Positions 1 through 8,019 of a stretch of 43,916 bases of DNA are shown here, piece after piece. The position numbers were made by a program, and so were the translations under genes. The notes under the pieces were generated by a model that was given only the letters and a program-made list of their open reading frames with translations, did no database searches and had not been told where the DNA came from. The DNA is from a virus: positions 1-43,916 of IMG/VR virus record IMGVR_UViG_3300033148_001756; one strand, written 5' to 3'. Numbering within the stretch: position 1 is the first letter of the stretch; every line of letters begins with the position of its first letter.

Positions 1-114
1 AGCGTAAAATTACTTACTTCTAGTGTAGCTTTGCAGAGTCTTTATAATGAGAGTGATGAAATTAAAGGCGAAACAAGAGTAGGTGGGAGTCTCACTAATC
101 CATCATTATTTAAT
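1..114. repeat. Terminal direct repeat, left copy
   Basis: These 114 bases are identical to 43803-43916. The repeat lies inside the giant fibre gene, and joining the two copies keeps the reading frame. The simplest reading is that the window is a closed circular assembly with an end overlap, not a biological repeat. It does not reveal the true packaged ends (cos, pac or terminal redundancy). Confidence 0.95.
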
Positions 115-1239
115 GGTCTTGAGTCTGGAAGATATAGCACGGCAATCAATGGATTCGGACTCGGGAAACATGCTCTTAGGGATTTAATCAGTGGTGCTCA
201 GAACATTGGGATTGGTAACAATTGCCTACGAGCCGTAACTACAGGAACAAGAAATATTATTATCGGTTATTTGGCTGGTAGTAGACTAGTAAGTGGTGAC
301 GATAATTCTGGTTTTGGAAACAATGTTTTACAGAATAATTACACTGGTAGCCGAAACGTTGCGATGGGTCGAAACTCTGGAAGGAATAACACAGGTTCGG
401 ATAACATCTTTATAGGATATGCATCTGCACAAGATGAAACTGGTAGCAATAAACTTTATATAGCAAATACAGCGACAACAACACCACTTATATATGGCGA
501 GTTCGACAATCAACTACTTACCATAAATGGTGATTTCACTGTATATGATACAGCCACAAATCACACGGTTTGTACTGGTGGATCCGTAACTACTACTTAC
601 AACATTGGAGCAAGATGGATCGGTGCAAGAGACGATGCTACAATAGAATCAGGTAATTTATTATTTTCATTTCGAGGAGCTTCAACTGTAGATACTGGAA
701 CTACTGTAAATTCAGCGGCAGCAATAAGATTTGAAGCTTTTGGTGTACATTCAACTAGTTCGTCTCCCGGCTCAATAGTATTTCAAACAGTTCCTGATGC
801 AAGCACAACACTAACAGATAGAATGGTAATAGACTCTAAGGGGTATATCGGGATAGGAACAAGTGCACCAAAGCTAAATATGCAATTTTCAGATTTTGCT
901 GGAATGTTCTCATTAGGTGCAGGAGTTGGGCAATCCTTCTGGGCTGTAAGAAATATCTATACTGACGATGCAGGAGTAACGTTTAAGAGACTTATCGCTG
1001 ACAATGATGCAAGTGCACTTGGATTTGCAGACAATGGAGATTTTAACTTTTATTCAAATTCTGATGGTAACACAGCAGCAGATAGTTTGATAACATTACA
1101 ACTGAATACAACAATTGCAAAAGATGGCGGTGTATTTATGCACCAATTAAAATCTGGAACAGATCAGTCAGATGCCGGAGCCTCAGCAAATGAGCTTTAC
1201 AGAGACACAGCAGATAATACAATAAAAATTGGAGTGTAG
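1..1239 (+). CDS. Giant fibre protein, C-terminal part (begins at 40782)
   Basis: Position 1 starts a codon of the frame that enters from 43802, so this is the last 412 codons of the same gene, not a gene starting at the TTG at 31. Nucleotides about 166-440 (residues near 1063-1154) encode repeats such as NIGIGNNCL, SGFGNNVLQNN and NIFIGYASA. They resemble the left-handed head repeats of YadA-type trimeric adhesins and are common in phage fibres. They are followed by Gly/Thr/Ser-rich beta segments (IGIGTSAPKLNMQF) and a terminal motif ANELYRDTADNTIKIGV, a usual ending for phage fibre proteins. A homotrimeric beta-rich shaft with a distal receptor-binding end is expected. The stop is four bases before the next start (1243), so the two genes are translationally close. 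Confidence 0.85.
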   Translation, partial: SVKLLTSSVALQSLYNESDEIKGETRVGGSLTNPSLFNGLESGRYSTAINGFGLGKHALRDLISGAQNIGIGNNCLRAVTTGTRNIIIGYLAGSRLVSGDDNSGFGNNVLQNNYTGSRNVAMGRNSGRNNTGSDNIFIGYASAQDETGSNKLYIANTATTTPLIYGEFDNQLLTINGDFTVYDTATNHTVCTGGSVTTTYNIGARWIGARDDATIESGNLLFSFRGASTVDTGTTVNSAAAIRFEAFGVHSTSSSPGSIVFQTVPDASTTLTDRMVIDSKGYIGIGTSAPKLNMQFSDFAGMFSLGAGVGQSFWAVRNIYTDDAGVTFKRLIADNDASALGFADNGDFNFYSNSDGNTAADSLITLQLNTTIAKDGGVFMHQLKSGTDQSDAGASANELYRDTADNTIKIGV

Positions 1240-1242
1240 AAG

Positions 1243-1764
1243 ATGGCGACTAAAAAAGTTAATTTTCCCAGAGGCAAGCGTTCTCAACGACCAGTCGGCA
1301 GCAATCAGATCAATGTCAAAGAAGTTGCTGTAGAGTTCTCAGCTTATACGAATGTAGAAAATACATTTACAGAAGATCAGATATTTACCGGCGATGTTTA
1401 TACAGTATTATGGACTGATTACGGTGCAACTTCTACAATAGTTGGATGGGCTGCAACACCAACAGCTAATATCTTCTACAAAAAAGTAGGAAATTTAGTT
1501 TGTGTTAACTTCTATATAACTGGAACAAGTGATGCAACAACGGCATCTTTTACGTTACCTTACGCGTCGGTTAACAGTACAAACGGGCTTGCTCGAGTTG
1601 CTGCAATGGCTCAAGACAACACATCTTGGCTAACAACGCCTGCGCTAGTTGCACTAGATAACAATAGTGACACCGTTAATATTTATTCGGACTTTTCAGA
1701 AGCGGTTTGGACTGCATCGGGAACTAAAATAATAAATGGTCAATTCTTTTTTGAGGCTCAGTAA
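1243..1764 (+). CDS. Small fibre or decoration protein sharing the giant fibre's N-terminal motif
   Basis: 173 residues. Residues 8-25 read FPRGKRSQRPVGSNQIN and align with the start of the giant fibre; F, P, R, K, P, V, G, N, Q, I and N are conserved. The remainder is Thr/Ser/Ala-rich and predicted beta, with a compact domain around residues 55-173 (VLWTDYGATSTIVGW near its start). GGAG lies just upstream in the last codons of the fibre gene, and the stop overlaps the next ATG (TAATG at 1764). A shared short N-terminus with different distal domains is the usual sign of two appendages attached to the same virion site. I infer a second, shorter fibre or a decoration protein. I do not recognise the distal domain. 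Confidence 0.6.
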   Translation: MATKKVNFPRGKRSQRPVGSNQINVKEVAVEFSAYTNVENTFTEDQIFTGDVYTVLWTDYGATSTIVGWAATPTANIFYKKVGNLVCVNFYITGTSDATTASFTLPYASVNSTNGLARVAAMAQDNTSWLTTPALVALDNNSDTVNIYSDFSEAVWTASGTKIINGQFFFEAQ

Positions 1765-2252
1765 TGGCAATAATTACACTAGCTGAATACAAAACTTACC
1801 CTAGTTATTCAACTACTCAATCAGATTCTATAATCTCAGAACTGATTGACGATGTTGAGGTCGACTTTCTATTTATAAGAAACAAGGAATTTAAAGAATT
1901 CACAGGGAATGTCACGAACGCAAGTGCAATAATAACAAGTGTCAATAACATTTCTGGAATTAAAAAGAATGATTGGATTGAATCAAACAATATAAACGGT
2001 AAAGTTTTAAGCATAAACACAACAGATGCAACAATAACACTTAGTACAAACGCTACAGGAACAGCCGAAGCCGACGAATTGATGGTTTATCCTGCTGGGG
2101 TAAAGAGAGTTGTATCGGAAATGATAAACTTTAAGATAGAAACTTATACAGGGATAACAACCGAATCACTAGAAAATCACAGTGTTGACTATGGCGAGAT
2201 GTCAAAAGGATACCCAAAAAGCATTGTACGGTCTATCAAAAGGTATTTATAA
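1764..2252 (+). CDS. Head-tail connector (gp6/adaptor-like)
   Basis: 162 residues. The N-terminal helical segment (LAEYKTYPSYSTTQSDSIIS, then ELIDDVEVDFLFIRN) and the C-terminal helices (VKRVVSEMINFKIETY, with SIVRSIKRYL at the end) match the pattern of HK97 gp6/SPP1 gp15-type adaptor proteins, which form the ring below the portal. Between them, residues about 48-112 form a Thr/Asn-rich beta insertion (TLSTNATGTAEADELMVYP) not present in the smallest family members. Position supports the call: it is the first of a run of four neck-sized proteins ahead of the tail tube. Start and stop are coupled to both neighbours (ATG overlaps the upstream stop; TAATG at 2252). Confidence 0.7.
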   Translation: MAIITLAEYKTYPSYSTTQSDSIISELIDDVEVDFLFIRNKEFKEFTGNVTNASAIITSVNNISGIKKNDWIESNNINGKVLSINTTDATITLSTNATGTAEADELMVYPAGVKRVVSEMINFKIETYTGITTESLENHSVDYGEMSKGYPKSIVRSIKRYL

Positions 2253-2563
2253 TGAACATACGGGCTAATTTTAAAACACCTATGCAAGTATGGAGAGTGT
2301 CGCAAGGAACAGCGCCAAACTGGGAAACTACTAAAAATTTGTTAAGTACTGTTAAATGTCTTTACAATGAAGCAAGTCATGATAAAAAGTATGCAGAAGA
2401 TGGAGAGACTTTAATACTTAGTGGTACTGCGCATATTGAACCGACTGACATTCTAAATACAGATGAAGTTGTAATTGCCGGGATAAATTACGAAGTAGTA
2501 AATAAGAAAGACCCGTCTTTAATCGGACAAAACTATATAATATCTTTAAGGGAAGTTAGATAA
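2252..2563 (+). CDS. Head closure / head-tail joining protein
   Basis: 103 residues. Small beta protein of the size and place of SPP1 gp16-like stopper proteins, which seal the head exit channel and dock the tail. Visible features are an early FKTPMQVWRVSQGT strand and a late GINYEVVNKKDPSLIGQNYI segment. The latter resembles the usual family ending, where the local quantity of interest (EVV.......G...I..LR) closes the barrel. Start overlaps the preceding stop. The call rests on gene order and a weak sequence pattern. Confidence 0.6.
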   Translation: MNIRANFKTPMQVWRVSQGTAPNWETTKNLLSTVKCLYNEASHDKKYAEDGETLILSGTAHIEPTDILNTDEVVIAGINYEVVNKKDPSLIGQNYIISLREVR

Positions 2564-2564
2564 A

Positions 2565-2936
2565 ATGTTTAAAGATTATTCCGGCAACGTCTTAAAAGAC
2601 ATAGAGAGAAAAAAGCGAAAGTTTCTTTTAATGACTGGTGTTGATGGAGTTGAGAATTGGGTAAGATTAAGCCCGGTAGTTACTGGACTATATAAAAACG
2701 CTGTAATGTTCAATACAAGTTGGGGGCGATTCTCCCCTTTCGGAACAGCAAGTGGTGAAGATGGCGGTATAGTAACACCAAAGAAAACAGTTAGTAGACC
2801 TAACCAACAAGATACTATAAGAGTCGGAGTCAATTTAGTTTACGCACAAAAAGTAGAAGATATTCACGACACGGGGTTAAAAGCGATGGATTACAGTAGA
2901 GTAAATTATAGCAAATTAGCAAAGTTGGTGTTTTAA
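2565..2936 (+). CDS. HK97 gp10-like tail completion/neck protein
   Basis: 123 residues. The phrase SPVVTGLYKNAVMFN followed later by TIRVGVNLVYAQKVEDIH is the characteristic layout of HK97 gp10-like proteins: 'P.dTG.lr.s', then a strand 'v.vg....YA..vE.G'. These proteins act at tail completion or the neck. It sits between the head-closure and tail-terminator candidates, as expected. The stop (TAA 2934-2936) directly abuts the next ATG. Confidence 0.65.
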   Translation: MFKDYSGNVLKDIERKKRKFLLMTGVDGVENWVRLSPVVTGLYKNAVMFNTSWGRFSPFGTASGEDGGIVTPKKTVSRPNQQDTIRVGVNLVYAQKVEDIHDTGLKAMDYSRVNYSKLAKLVF

Positions 2937-3317
2937 ATGGCGATAAACCAAGACAGTATATATGCGTATTTAGTCGCAGATACAGAACTTATGACATTGA
3001 TAAACAGTGAATCTATTGCATGGTCGGTTGCACCTGAAGAAATAAAAATGTCTATCGTCTGTAAAATGATGACCGACCCAAAAATAGAGGGTACGGAACG
3101 ATCTTGGCAAAGATGGCGATTCACTATAAAAGCAGATTCTAAATTATTGTGTAAATCCATAGCGGATAGACTACTTGATTTATTGCATAATGTAAAAGGT
3201 GATATAGGTGGTTGCAACATAAGTAACAGTTTTAATTTATCGAATGAAGACCCATCTTACAATGAAGAAAGACGATACGAAATACAGCAAGACTACAGAA
3301 TAAGTAAATATAAATAA
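2937..3317 (+). CDS. Tail terminator protein (gp17/DUF3168-like)
   Basis: 126 residues with an N-terminal helix (QDSIYAYLVADTELMTLI), then mixed alpha/beta. The central segment SWQRWRFTIKADSKLLCKSIADRLLDLL fits tail-terminator proteins, in which strands carrying 'q.......ads..a..la..v...l' form the ring capping the tail tube. It is the last gene before the tail tube gene, the standard place for this protein. The call rests on position and fold pattern. Confidence 0.6.
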   Translation: MAINQDSIYAYLVADTELMTLINSESIAWSVAPEEIKMSIVCKMMTDPKIEGTERSWQRWRFTIKADSKLLCKSIADRLLDLLHNVKGDIGGCNISNSFNLSNEDPSYNEERRYEIQQDYRISKYK

Positions 3318-3331
3318 CAGGAGAAAAAATT

Positions 3332-4135
3332 ATGGCAGAACCACAAACAACCGAAACCATCGCCTATCAACTTAACGGTGCAGTAATGATCGAAGTTGCC
3401 GAACTTGAAAGTTCAACATGGGTAGATGCGGGTGCAGTTATCGGAGCTAAATTCAATGAAGAATTAACAGTTTCCACAATTGAATCTGATAACGTAGAAG
3501 ACAGAAAATTAGTGACAGACCAAAAGGCAATGATTGAGTTCGAGCAAATCGAGTTCATGAATGATGATGTGAGAGAGATCACAAGAGGAGGGCTTGACCT
3601 TGTAACTAATATTCCAGCAACACCAGTTTCCGCACACAATCAAACAGCACTTGATGGAGCTTGGAGCTGGAACGTTCCTATAGCCTTAACTTTTAAAAAC
3701 AGTTCTGGAGCTATGATAACACCTACAACTGTAACTGGTGGAACAGACGGTTTGCTTGTTGAAGATACGGATTACTTTGTATCTAAAATTGGAAGTGTTT
3801 CGTATGTAACTATTGTTGACTCGGCAACGGTAACAATCGAGGGACAGGATATGGTTATAGTTTATGACTACACACCTATCGCAAGTCAAGAAGTTACAAC
3901 CGGTGGAATCTCAGTTATTCCAGAATTTCAAGCAAGATTTACAAACACCGACGAAAACGGAAAGATTGTTCAATGGCTATTCTTCAAGTGTTCAATCACT
4001 AAAGGATTCGAGCTTGAGTTTCAAAAGTACAACGCAGAAGATTCGAGAGTTAAAAACCCGACATCGTTTGAGGCTATGAAAGATAGCTCACTTGCAAACG
4101 GTGCTCAGCTTTATAAGAAAACAGAAACACTTTAA
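3332..4135 (+). CDS. Major tail tube protein
   Basis: 267 residues, preceded by AGGAG seven bases before the ATG. The last gene before the tail assembly chaperones encodes the major tail subunit in siphoviruses. The central EELTVSTIESDNVEDRKLV and C-terminal FFKCSITKGFELEFQKYN segments fit a tail-tube beta-sandwich fold, which polymerises into hexameric rings. Residues about 115-195 (GGTDGLLVEDTDYFVSKIG and following strands) form a Gly/Thr-rich insertion, possibly an exposed domain. The gene is followed by a strong hairpin (4140-4166). That would fit high expression with processing or attenuation before the low-abundance chaperone genes. Confidence 0.8.
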   Translation: MAEPQTTETIAYQLNGAVMIEVAELESSTWVDAGAVIGAKFNEELTVSTIESDNVEDRKLVTDQKAMIEFEQIEFMNDDVREITRGGLDLVTNIPATPVSAHNQTALDGAWSWNVPIALTFKNSSGAMITPTTVTGGTDGLLVEDTDYFVSKIGSVSYVTIVDSATVTIEGQDMVIVYDYTPIASQEVTTGGISVIPEFQARFTNTDENGKIVQWLFFKCSITKGFELEFQKYNAEDSRVKNPTSFEAMKDSSLANGAQLYKKTETL

Positions 4136-4139
4136 AACA

Positions 4140-4166
4140 TTGACCGTCTCAAATCGGGACGGTCAA
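4140..4166 (+). terminator. Hairpin after tail tube gene (no T tract)
   Basis: TTGACCGTCTC (4140-4150) pairs with GGGACGGTCAA (4156-4166) around a five-base loop, with one T-G wobble. No T-run follows, so it is better seen as an attenuator or mRNA-stabilising stem between the highly expressed tube gene and the chaperone genes than as an intrinsic terminator. Confidence 0.6.
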
Positions 4167-4186
4167 ACCTAAAAATGGAGATAGAA

Positions 4187-4558
4187 ATGGAAATTGTAGA
4201 TTTAGAAGAACTAAAACCAAAGACTCAGAAATTGAAAGTTAAGTCATATTTAACTAAAAAGAAATATATAATCGACATAATTTATAACGCTGGAGTGATG
4301 GCGGTTCAACAAAAGTTCAAAGACGAACCAGAAAAACAAGAAATCGAAACAGTTAGCGCTGTATGTCGTGCAAAATATCCAGAAATGGATGTCGAATGGG
4401 TAGATGCAAATTTCAGTCACGACGATATCGGAGCTATTTATATATTTGTAATGTACAACTTTAACTATGCAAGAGAGCAAGCTCAAAAACTTACTTTTGC
4501 AAAAGACGTAAAAAAAAAGAAAACAAAATCATTCTTGGCAAAATTATTGCAACGGTAA
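4187..4558 (+). CDS. Tail assembly chaperone (gpG-like)
   Basis: About 123 residues from ATG 4187. I prefer this start to the in-frame ATG at 4175 because GGAG at 4177-4180 sits six bases before it and would lie inside the longer form. The protein is Lys/Glu-rich (KPKTQKLKVKSYLTKKKYII) with no recognisable enzyme motif. Its position between tail tube and tape measure, and a canonical slippery site near the 3' end leading into the next frame, are the hallmarks of lambda G/GT-type chaperones. These chaperones coat the tape measure protein during tail assembly. Confidence 0.75.
   Translation: MEIVDLEELKPKTQKLKVKSYLTKKKYIIDIIYNAGVMAVQQKFKDEPEKQEIETVSAVCRAKYPEMDVEWVDANFSHDDIGAIYIFVMYNFNYAREQAQKLTFAKDVKKKKTKSFLAKLLQR
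4513..4519 (+). other. Programmed -1 frameshift site
   Basis: A nine-A run followed by G (4510-4519) contains A AAA AAG in the zero frame of the upstream gene. Slipping back one base enters the frame of 4558-4776, which has no stop between the slip site and that gene. The predicted fusion is 115 codons (counted from ATG 4175; 111 from 4187) plus 85 codons. This matches the G-T fusion used by many siphoviruses. Confidence 0.75.
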
Positions 4559-4776
4559 TGTCGAGTTTCTCTCAATTTAGTTTATCAAATTGCATGTATA
4601 GGCTAAGTTGGGATCAGTTACTTTATTGGTATCAAATGTCAAATTTCATAGAACATCAAATTGAACCATTAAAAGATAGAATGAACACTACAGTCAGCGG
4701 GGATGCCGAAATAAGTATAGAAGATTTCAGAGAAAATCATACATATACTAAAGATGGATGGGTAAAAAATGGCTGA
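4558..4776 (+). CDS. Tail assembly chaperone, frameshift extension (gpT-like)
   Basis: 72 codons from the overlapping ATG (TAATG at 4556-4560), but most likely expressed as the C-terminal part of a -1 fusion with the preceding gene. The frame is already open upstream to the slip site at 4513-4519. The segment LSWDQLLYWYQMSNFIEHQ is typical of the T part of such proteins, which are short, aromatic and helical. It overlaps the start of the tape measure gene by eight bases. Independent initiation at 4558 is not excluded, since no good Shine-Dalgarno site precedes it. Confidence 0.7.
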   Translation: MSSFSQFSLSNCMYRLSWDQLLYWYQMSNFIEHQIEPLKDRMNTTVSGDAEISIEDFRENHTYTKDGWVKNG

Positions 4777-7132
4777 ACAAGTTGGCGAACTATACTATGA
4801 TTTAACTATAAAAGATGACAAGTTTAACAAGTCACTTAAGACAGCCACAAATAATACTCAAAATTTAGATAAAAAAATAACTAAAACGGGCAAATCTTTA
4901 AAGAAATTTAGCACACTTGCCAAAGTTGGTGCAGTTGTAGCAATCGGTTCTTTCGCCCTTGCAATGAGAAAAGCCGTCAAAGATGCTAGCGACCTTGAAG
5001 AAACTACAAATAAATTCAATGTTGTTTTTTCCGATGTGCAAGATTCTGCAAACGAAATGGCTAAAGTCTTAGTCGATAGCTATGGGGCGAGCAAAGAGGG
5101 TGCACTAGACGCACTTTCTGCAACCGGTGATCTACTTACTGGAATGGGACTACAGCAAGAGAAAGCATTGGAGCTATCGTTCGCAACAGCAAAACTAGCT
5201 GAGGATTTAGCAAGTTTCACCAATATCGAAGGTGGTGCAGAAAGAGTTACAAGAGCATTAACTAGCGCATACACCGGAGAACGTGAAGCATTGAAAAGCG
5301 TTGGAATCGTTATTTCGGAAAAAGCAGTAAAAGACAAGCTTCTGTTAAATGGTCAAGAAAATCTAACCGGTTCCGCATTGCTACAAGCAAAAGCCGAAGC
5401 AACTCTTGCGCTTGCAATTGAACAGTCGGGAAACGCAATTGGAGACAAAGAACGATCTTTTGATTCGTTCGCAAATGTGCAAAAGCGTATAGCAAATAGA
5501 ATGACGGATATTAGTGCGGAGCTAGGCAAGGAATTGTTACCGGAACTTTCGAAACTTGGAGTGCTATTTCTTGAAGTGTCTGGCGACGGTAGTGTGTTTA
5601 TGTCGGCATTAAAAGGCATGCTGAAAATAATCATCAATGTTGCAAAAGGTATTGCAAAAATAATCGGGGCGGTCGATCTTTGGAATAAAAATAGAAATCT
5701 TGACAAGATAACAGAAAAGTTAGAGATATATAGAAAACAACAAATTGCTTTGTTGGTTGGAATGAAGCAATTTGAACAGGCTGGGTTTTTTAGTTCAACA
5801 GTAAAAAAGAAAGGTGAGAAATTTATTCTTTTTCTAGAGAGAGTAATAAAAAATACCAAAAAACACTCAAACGAGCAAAGAAAAGCATTATATTTTTATG
5901 ACAGACTTGTCGCAATTGGGAAAGCAATAAACAGATTAAGTGGTGCGCAAAACGAATCCGTTCAAGAGATGCTTGGTTCTGCCCAAAGTCTTTCTAAATT
6001 AGATCACATCCAAACAAAAGAACAAAAGAAACAACTTGCATTAAGACTAAAAGCAGCAAAACAAAGAGATAGAAATCTAAATACATCTAAAAAACAAGTT
6101 AAATCTGAAAAAGATAGAAATGAAGAAATAAAAAAACGTGCAGCACTTGAAAAAGAAGCGTCAGCATTTGCATTGGGATTTGCAGATCCAATTGCTCAAA
6201 TAGAAGCACAAGAAAAAGCAAAACTTGACAAGCTTGATGAATACAGAAAAAAGAATTTAGACGCTGTTAAAAACGCTCAAGGAATCGAAGAGAAAATTAA
6301 AGCAGAATCCGCAAGAAAACAAATAGAATTGAGAGCACAACAAGCATTCACAACCTTATCAACTGTAGCGAGTCAGTTAGGACAACTAAGTGAATTATAC
6401 GCAATGTCCGCACAAAACGATACAATGAGAATAGATAACGCAACGCAAGTTAAAATGACAGCACTTACAAGTGAATATGATGCCGAAGTTGAAGCCATAA
6501 ATAATAGTGTACTGTCGCAAGAAGACAAAGATAAAAAATTAACAGCTCTTGATGAAAAAAGAGCTAGAGACGAAAAAGCGATTGAAGACAAGGCGTCAAA
6601 GGACAAACGAAAAATAGCATATGATTTAGCCGTTGCGCAAAAGAAATTAAGAATTGCAGAGACATTGCTAATGATTCCGCAGGCATCTATGGCGGCATGG
6701 ACAAGTGCAATGACTTTACCATATCCATACAACCTGATTGCCGGTGGTTCGTCGGTTGCAGCAACAGTAGCACTTGGTGCTGCAAAAGTTGCAATGATAA
6801 GTCAACAGCCATTACCTCAGCTTGCCAACGGTGGTTTTATCGGGGCAACAGCTGGAGGAACTGACGTAACAGTCGGAGAGGGACGATTTGATGAAGCGGT
6901 TATTCCATTGAGTGATGTGTTTTATAATCGACTTGCAAGTGGAATTACAAACGCATTAAGTGGGGTTAGTACAGAAACTGGTGGAACTATTGAACCAGTT
7001 ACAAGCAATAATCAAGCTATAAATTTAAACTTGACAATTGATACAGGAAGCGAAACATTTTATACTAAGATTGAAAACGCAATAGCAAACAGAGAAATTG
7101 TTATTGAACTAGATAATTTGGCGGTACAATAA
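4769..7132 (+). CDS. Tail tape measure protein
   Basis: 787 residues, the longest uninterrupted gene of the tail module. Residues about 75-260 match the conserved tape-measure core (DLEETTNKFNVVFSDVQDSA, TGDLLTGMGLQ, LTSAYTGEREALKSVGIVIS). Long Lys/Glu coiled-coil stretches follow at about 420-600, a hydrophobic Ala-rich segment at about 630-680 (IPQASMAAWTSAMTLPYPYN), and a Gly-rich piece ending in GGFIGATAGGTDVTVGEG. Tape measure proteins set tail length at roughly 0.15 nm per residue, which would suggest a tail of about 120 nm. No lysozyme or peptidase domain is recognisable. Start is ATG 4769, overlapping the chaperone extension. Confidence 0.9.
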   Translation: MAEQVGELYYDLTIKDDKFNKSLKTATNNTQNLDKKITKTGKSLKKFSTLAKVGAVVAIGSFALAMRKAVKDASDLEETTNKFNVVFSDVQDSANEMAKVLVDSYGASKEGALDALSATGDLLTGMGLQQEKALELSFATAKLAEDLASFTNIEGGAERVTRALTSAYTGEREALKSVGIVISEKAVKDKLLLNGQENLTGSALLQAKAEATLALAIEQSGNAIGDKERSFDSFANVQKRIANRMTDISAELGKELLPELSKLGVLFLEVSGDGSVFMSALKGMLKIIINVAKGIAKIIGAVDLWNKNRNLDKITEKLEIYRKQQIALLVGMKQFEQAGFFSSTVKKKGEKFILFLERVIKNTKKHSNEQRKALYFYDRLVAIGKAINRLSGAQNESVQEMLGSAQSLSKLDHIQTKEQKKQLALRLKAAKQRDRNLNTSKKQVKSEKDRNEEIKKRAALEKEASAFALGFADPIAQIEAQEKAKLDKLDEYRKKNLDAVKNAQGIEEKIKAESARKQIELRAQQAFTTLSTVASQLGQLSELYAMSAQNDTMRIDNATQVKMTALTSEYDAEVEAINNSVLSQEDKDKKLTALDEKRARDEKAIEDKASKDKRKIAYDLAVAQKKLRIAETLLMIPQASMAAWTSAMTLPYPYNLIAGGSSVAATVALGAAKVAMISQQPLPQLANGGFIGATAGGTDVTVGEGRFDEAVIPLSDVFYNRLASGITNALSGVSTETGGTIEPVTSNNQAINLNLTIDTGSETFYTKIENAIANREIVIELDNLAVQ

Positions 7133-7887
7133 TGAGAATAATTTACGAAAATAATGTTTTCGATTCAGTAATTTCTACCAACTCAGTAGATCTTAACTAT
7201 CCACTCGAAAACATACAAGACACAAGACTTTCTAGGTTGTATCGCTCAGAAACAAAGACAGGTGTTGAAATTGATCTCTACAACGAAAATATAGACAAAG
7301 AGCTTAATTACATATTTCTACTTAACGACAACTTGACAGCCACGGCAACGGTAACAATCGAAGCTAACACCGTTGACAGTTTCACGAGTCCACCGTTCTC
7401 TAAATCTTTGACATACGAAAATGGTTTTTATTCTGCATATTTTACAGATGCACTAGACACATATAAATACTGGAGACTGACAATTACAGATACTTCAAAC
7501 ACTAACGATTATATCCAAATCGGGATGGTAATTATCGGGGACTATCTTCAATTGCCTGCTATGAAGCAAGACCAGTCATTCCCAACCGTCACAAAAAGCA
7601 GAAAGTCAATATCAAATAGCGGTCAAGTCTATGGTTCAAAACGATACAAATACAAGCCTGTTAAGGCAAACTTTCCTTTTGTATCTAGACAACAGAAAAC
7701 AGATATTGAGTCAATGTTTGATGAAGTAGAAAACTATCAACCGATTTTAATGTTAATGTATGAAAGCGACCTATCAATACTAGCACCGCTTTATTGTACG
7801 CTAGATTCGGACACTTTAAAAATGGATCGAAACGGTACAACTTTATTGCCGTTTAAGTCAAGTTTTGATTTTATACAAGCATTTTAG
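7132..7887 (+). CDS. Distal tail-like protein
   Basis: 251 residues, starting within the tape measure stop (TAATG). Placement directly after the tape measure gene is that of distal tail (Dit) proteins, which join tube to hub. The N-terminal half is beta-rich (NLTATATVTIEANTVDSFTS, YKYWRLTITDTSNTNDYIQ) with a discoidin-like look. The C-terminal half (KPVKANFPFVSRQQKTDIES, LLPFKSSFDFIQAF) resembles minor tail proteins with a gp-type barrel. Function is inferred from order. After this gene the tail operon is interrupted by about 130 non-coding bases and a promoter. Confidence 0.55.
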   Translation: MRIIYENNVFDSVISTNSVDLNYPLENIQDTRLSRLYRSETKTGVEIDLYNENIDKELNYIFLLNDNLTATATVTIEANTVDSFTSPPFSKSLTYENGFYSAYFTDALDTYKYWRLTITDTSNTNDYIQIGMVIIGDYLQLPAMKQDQSFPTVTKSRKSISNSGQVYGSKRYKYKPVKANFPFVSRQQKTDIESMFDEVENYQPILMLMYESDLSILAPLYCTLDSDTLKMDRNGTTLLPFKSSFDFIQAF

Positions 7888-7888
7888 C

Positions 7889-7918
7889 TTGACATATGTT
7901 AAGCAATATGTTTATTTA
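7889..7918 (+). promoter_or_regulatory. Possible sigma70 promoter upstream of lipoprotein gene (distal)
   Basis: TTGACA at 7889-7894 and TATTTA at 7913-7918 are 18 bases apart. A 6-bp inverted repeat (ACATAT 7892-7897, ATATGT 7906-7911) overlaps it. Weaker than the promoter at 7960. Confidence 0.35.
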
Positions 7919-7959
7919 TTACAAATAATTAACTTAACTAGAAATAGTGTAGTTTTTAT

Positions 7960-7988
7960 TTGACAAGAGTTATCATCTATTTTAGAAT
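7960..7988 (+). promoter_or_regulatory. Sigma70-type promoter for lipoprotein gene
   Basis: TTGACA (7960-7965), 17-base spacer, TAGAAT (7983-7988). The lipoprotein ATG follows 31 bases after the -10 element, with AAAAGGA upstream of it. An internal promoter in a tail operon marks an independently expressed cargo gene. Confidence 0.7.
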
Positions 7989-8019
7989 AAAGTAAATAAA
8001 ATAAAAGGATGGTAACGCC

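Noticed and set aside
5353-5859. 168-codon frame on the - strand
   Set aside because: It lies wholly inside the tape measure gene, has no ribosome site or family likeness, and all other genes are on the + strand. The same applies to the other - strand frames.
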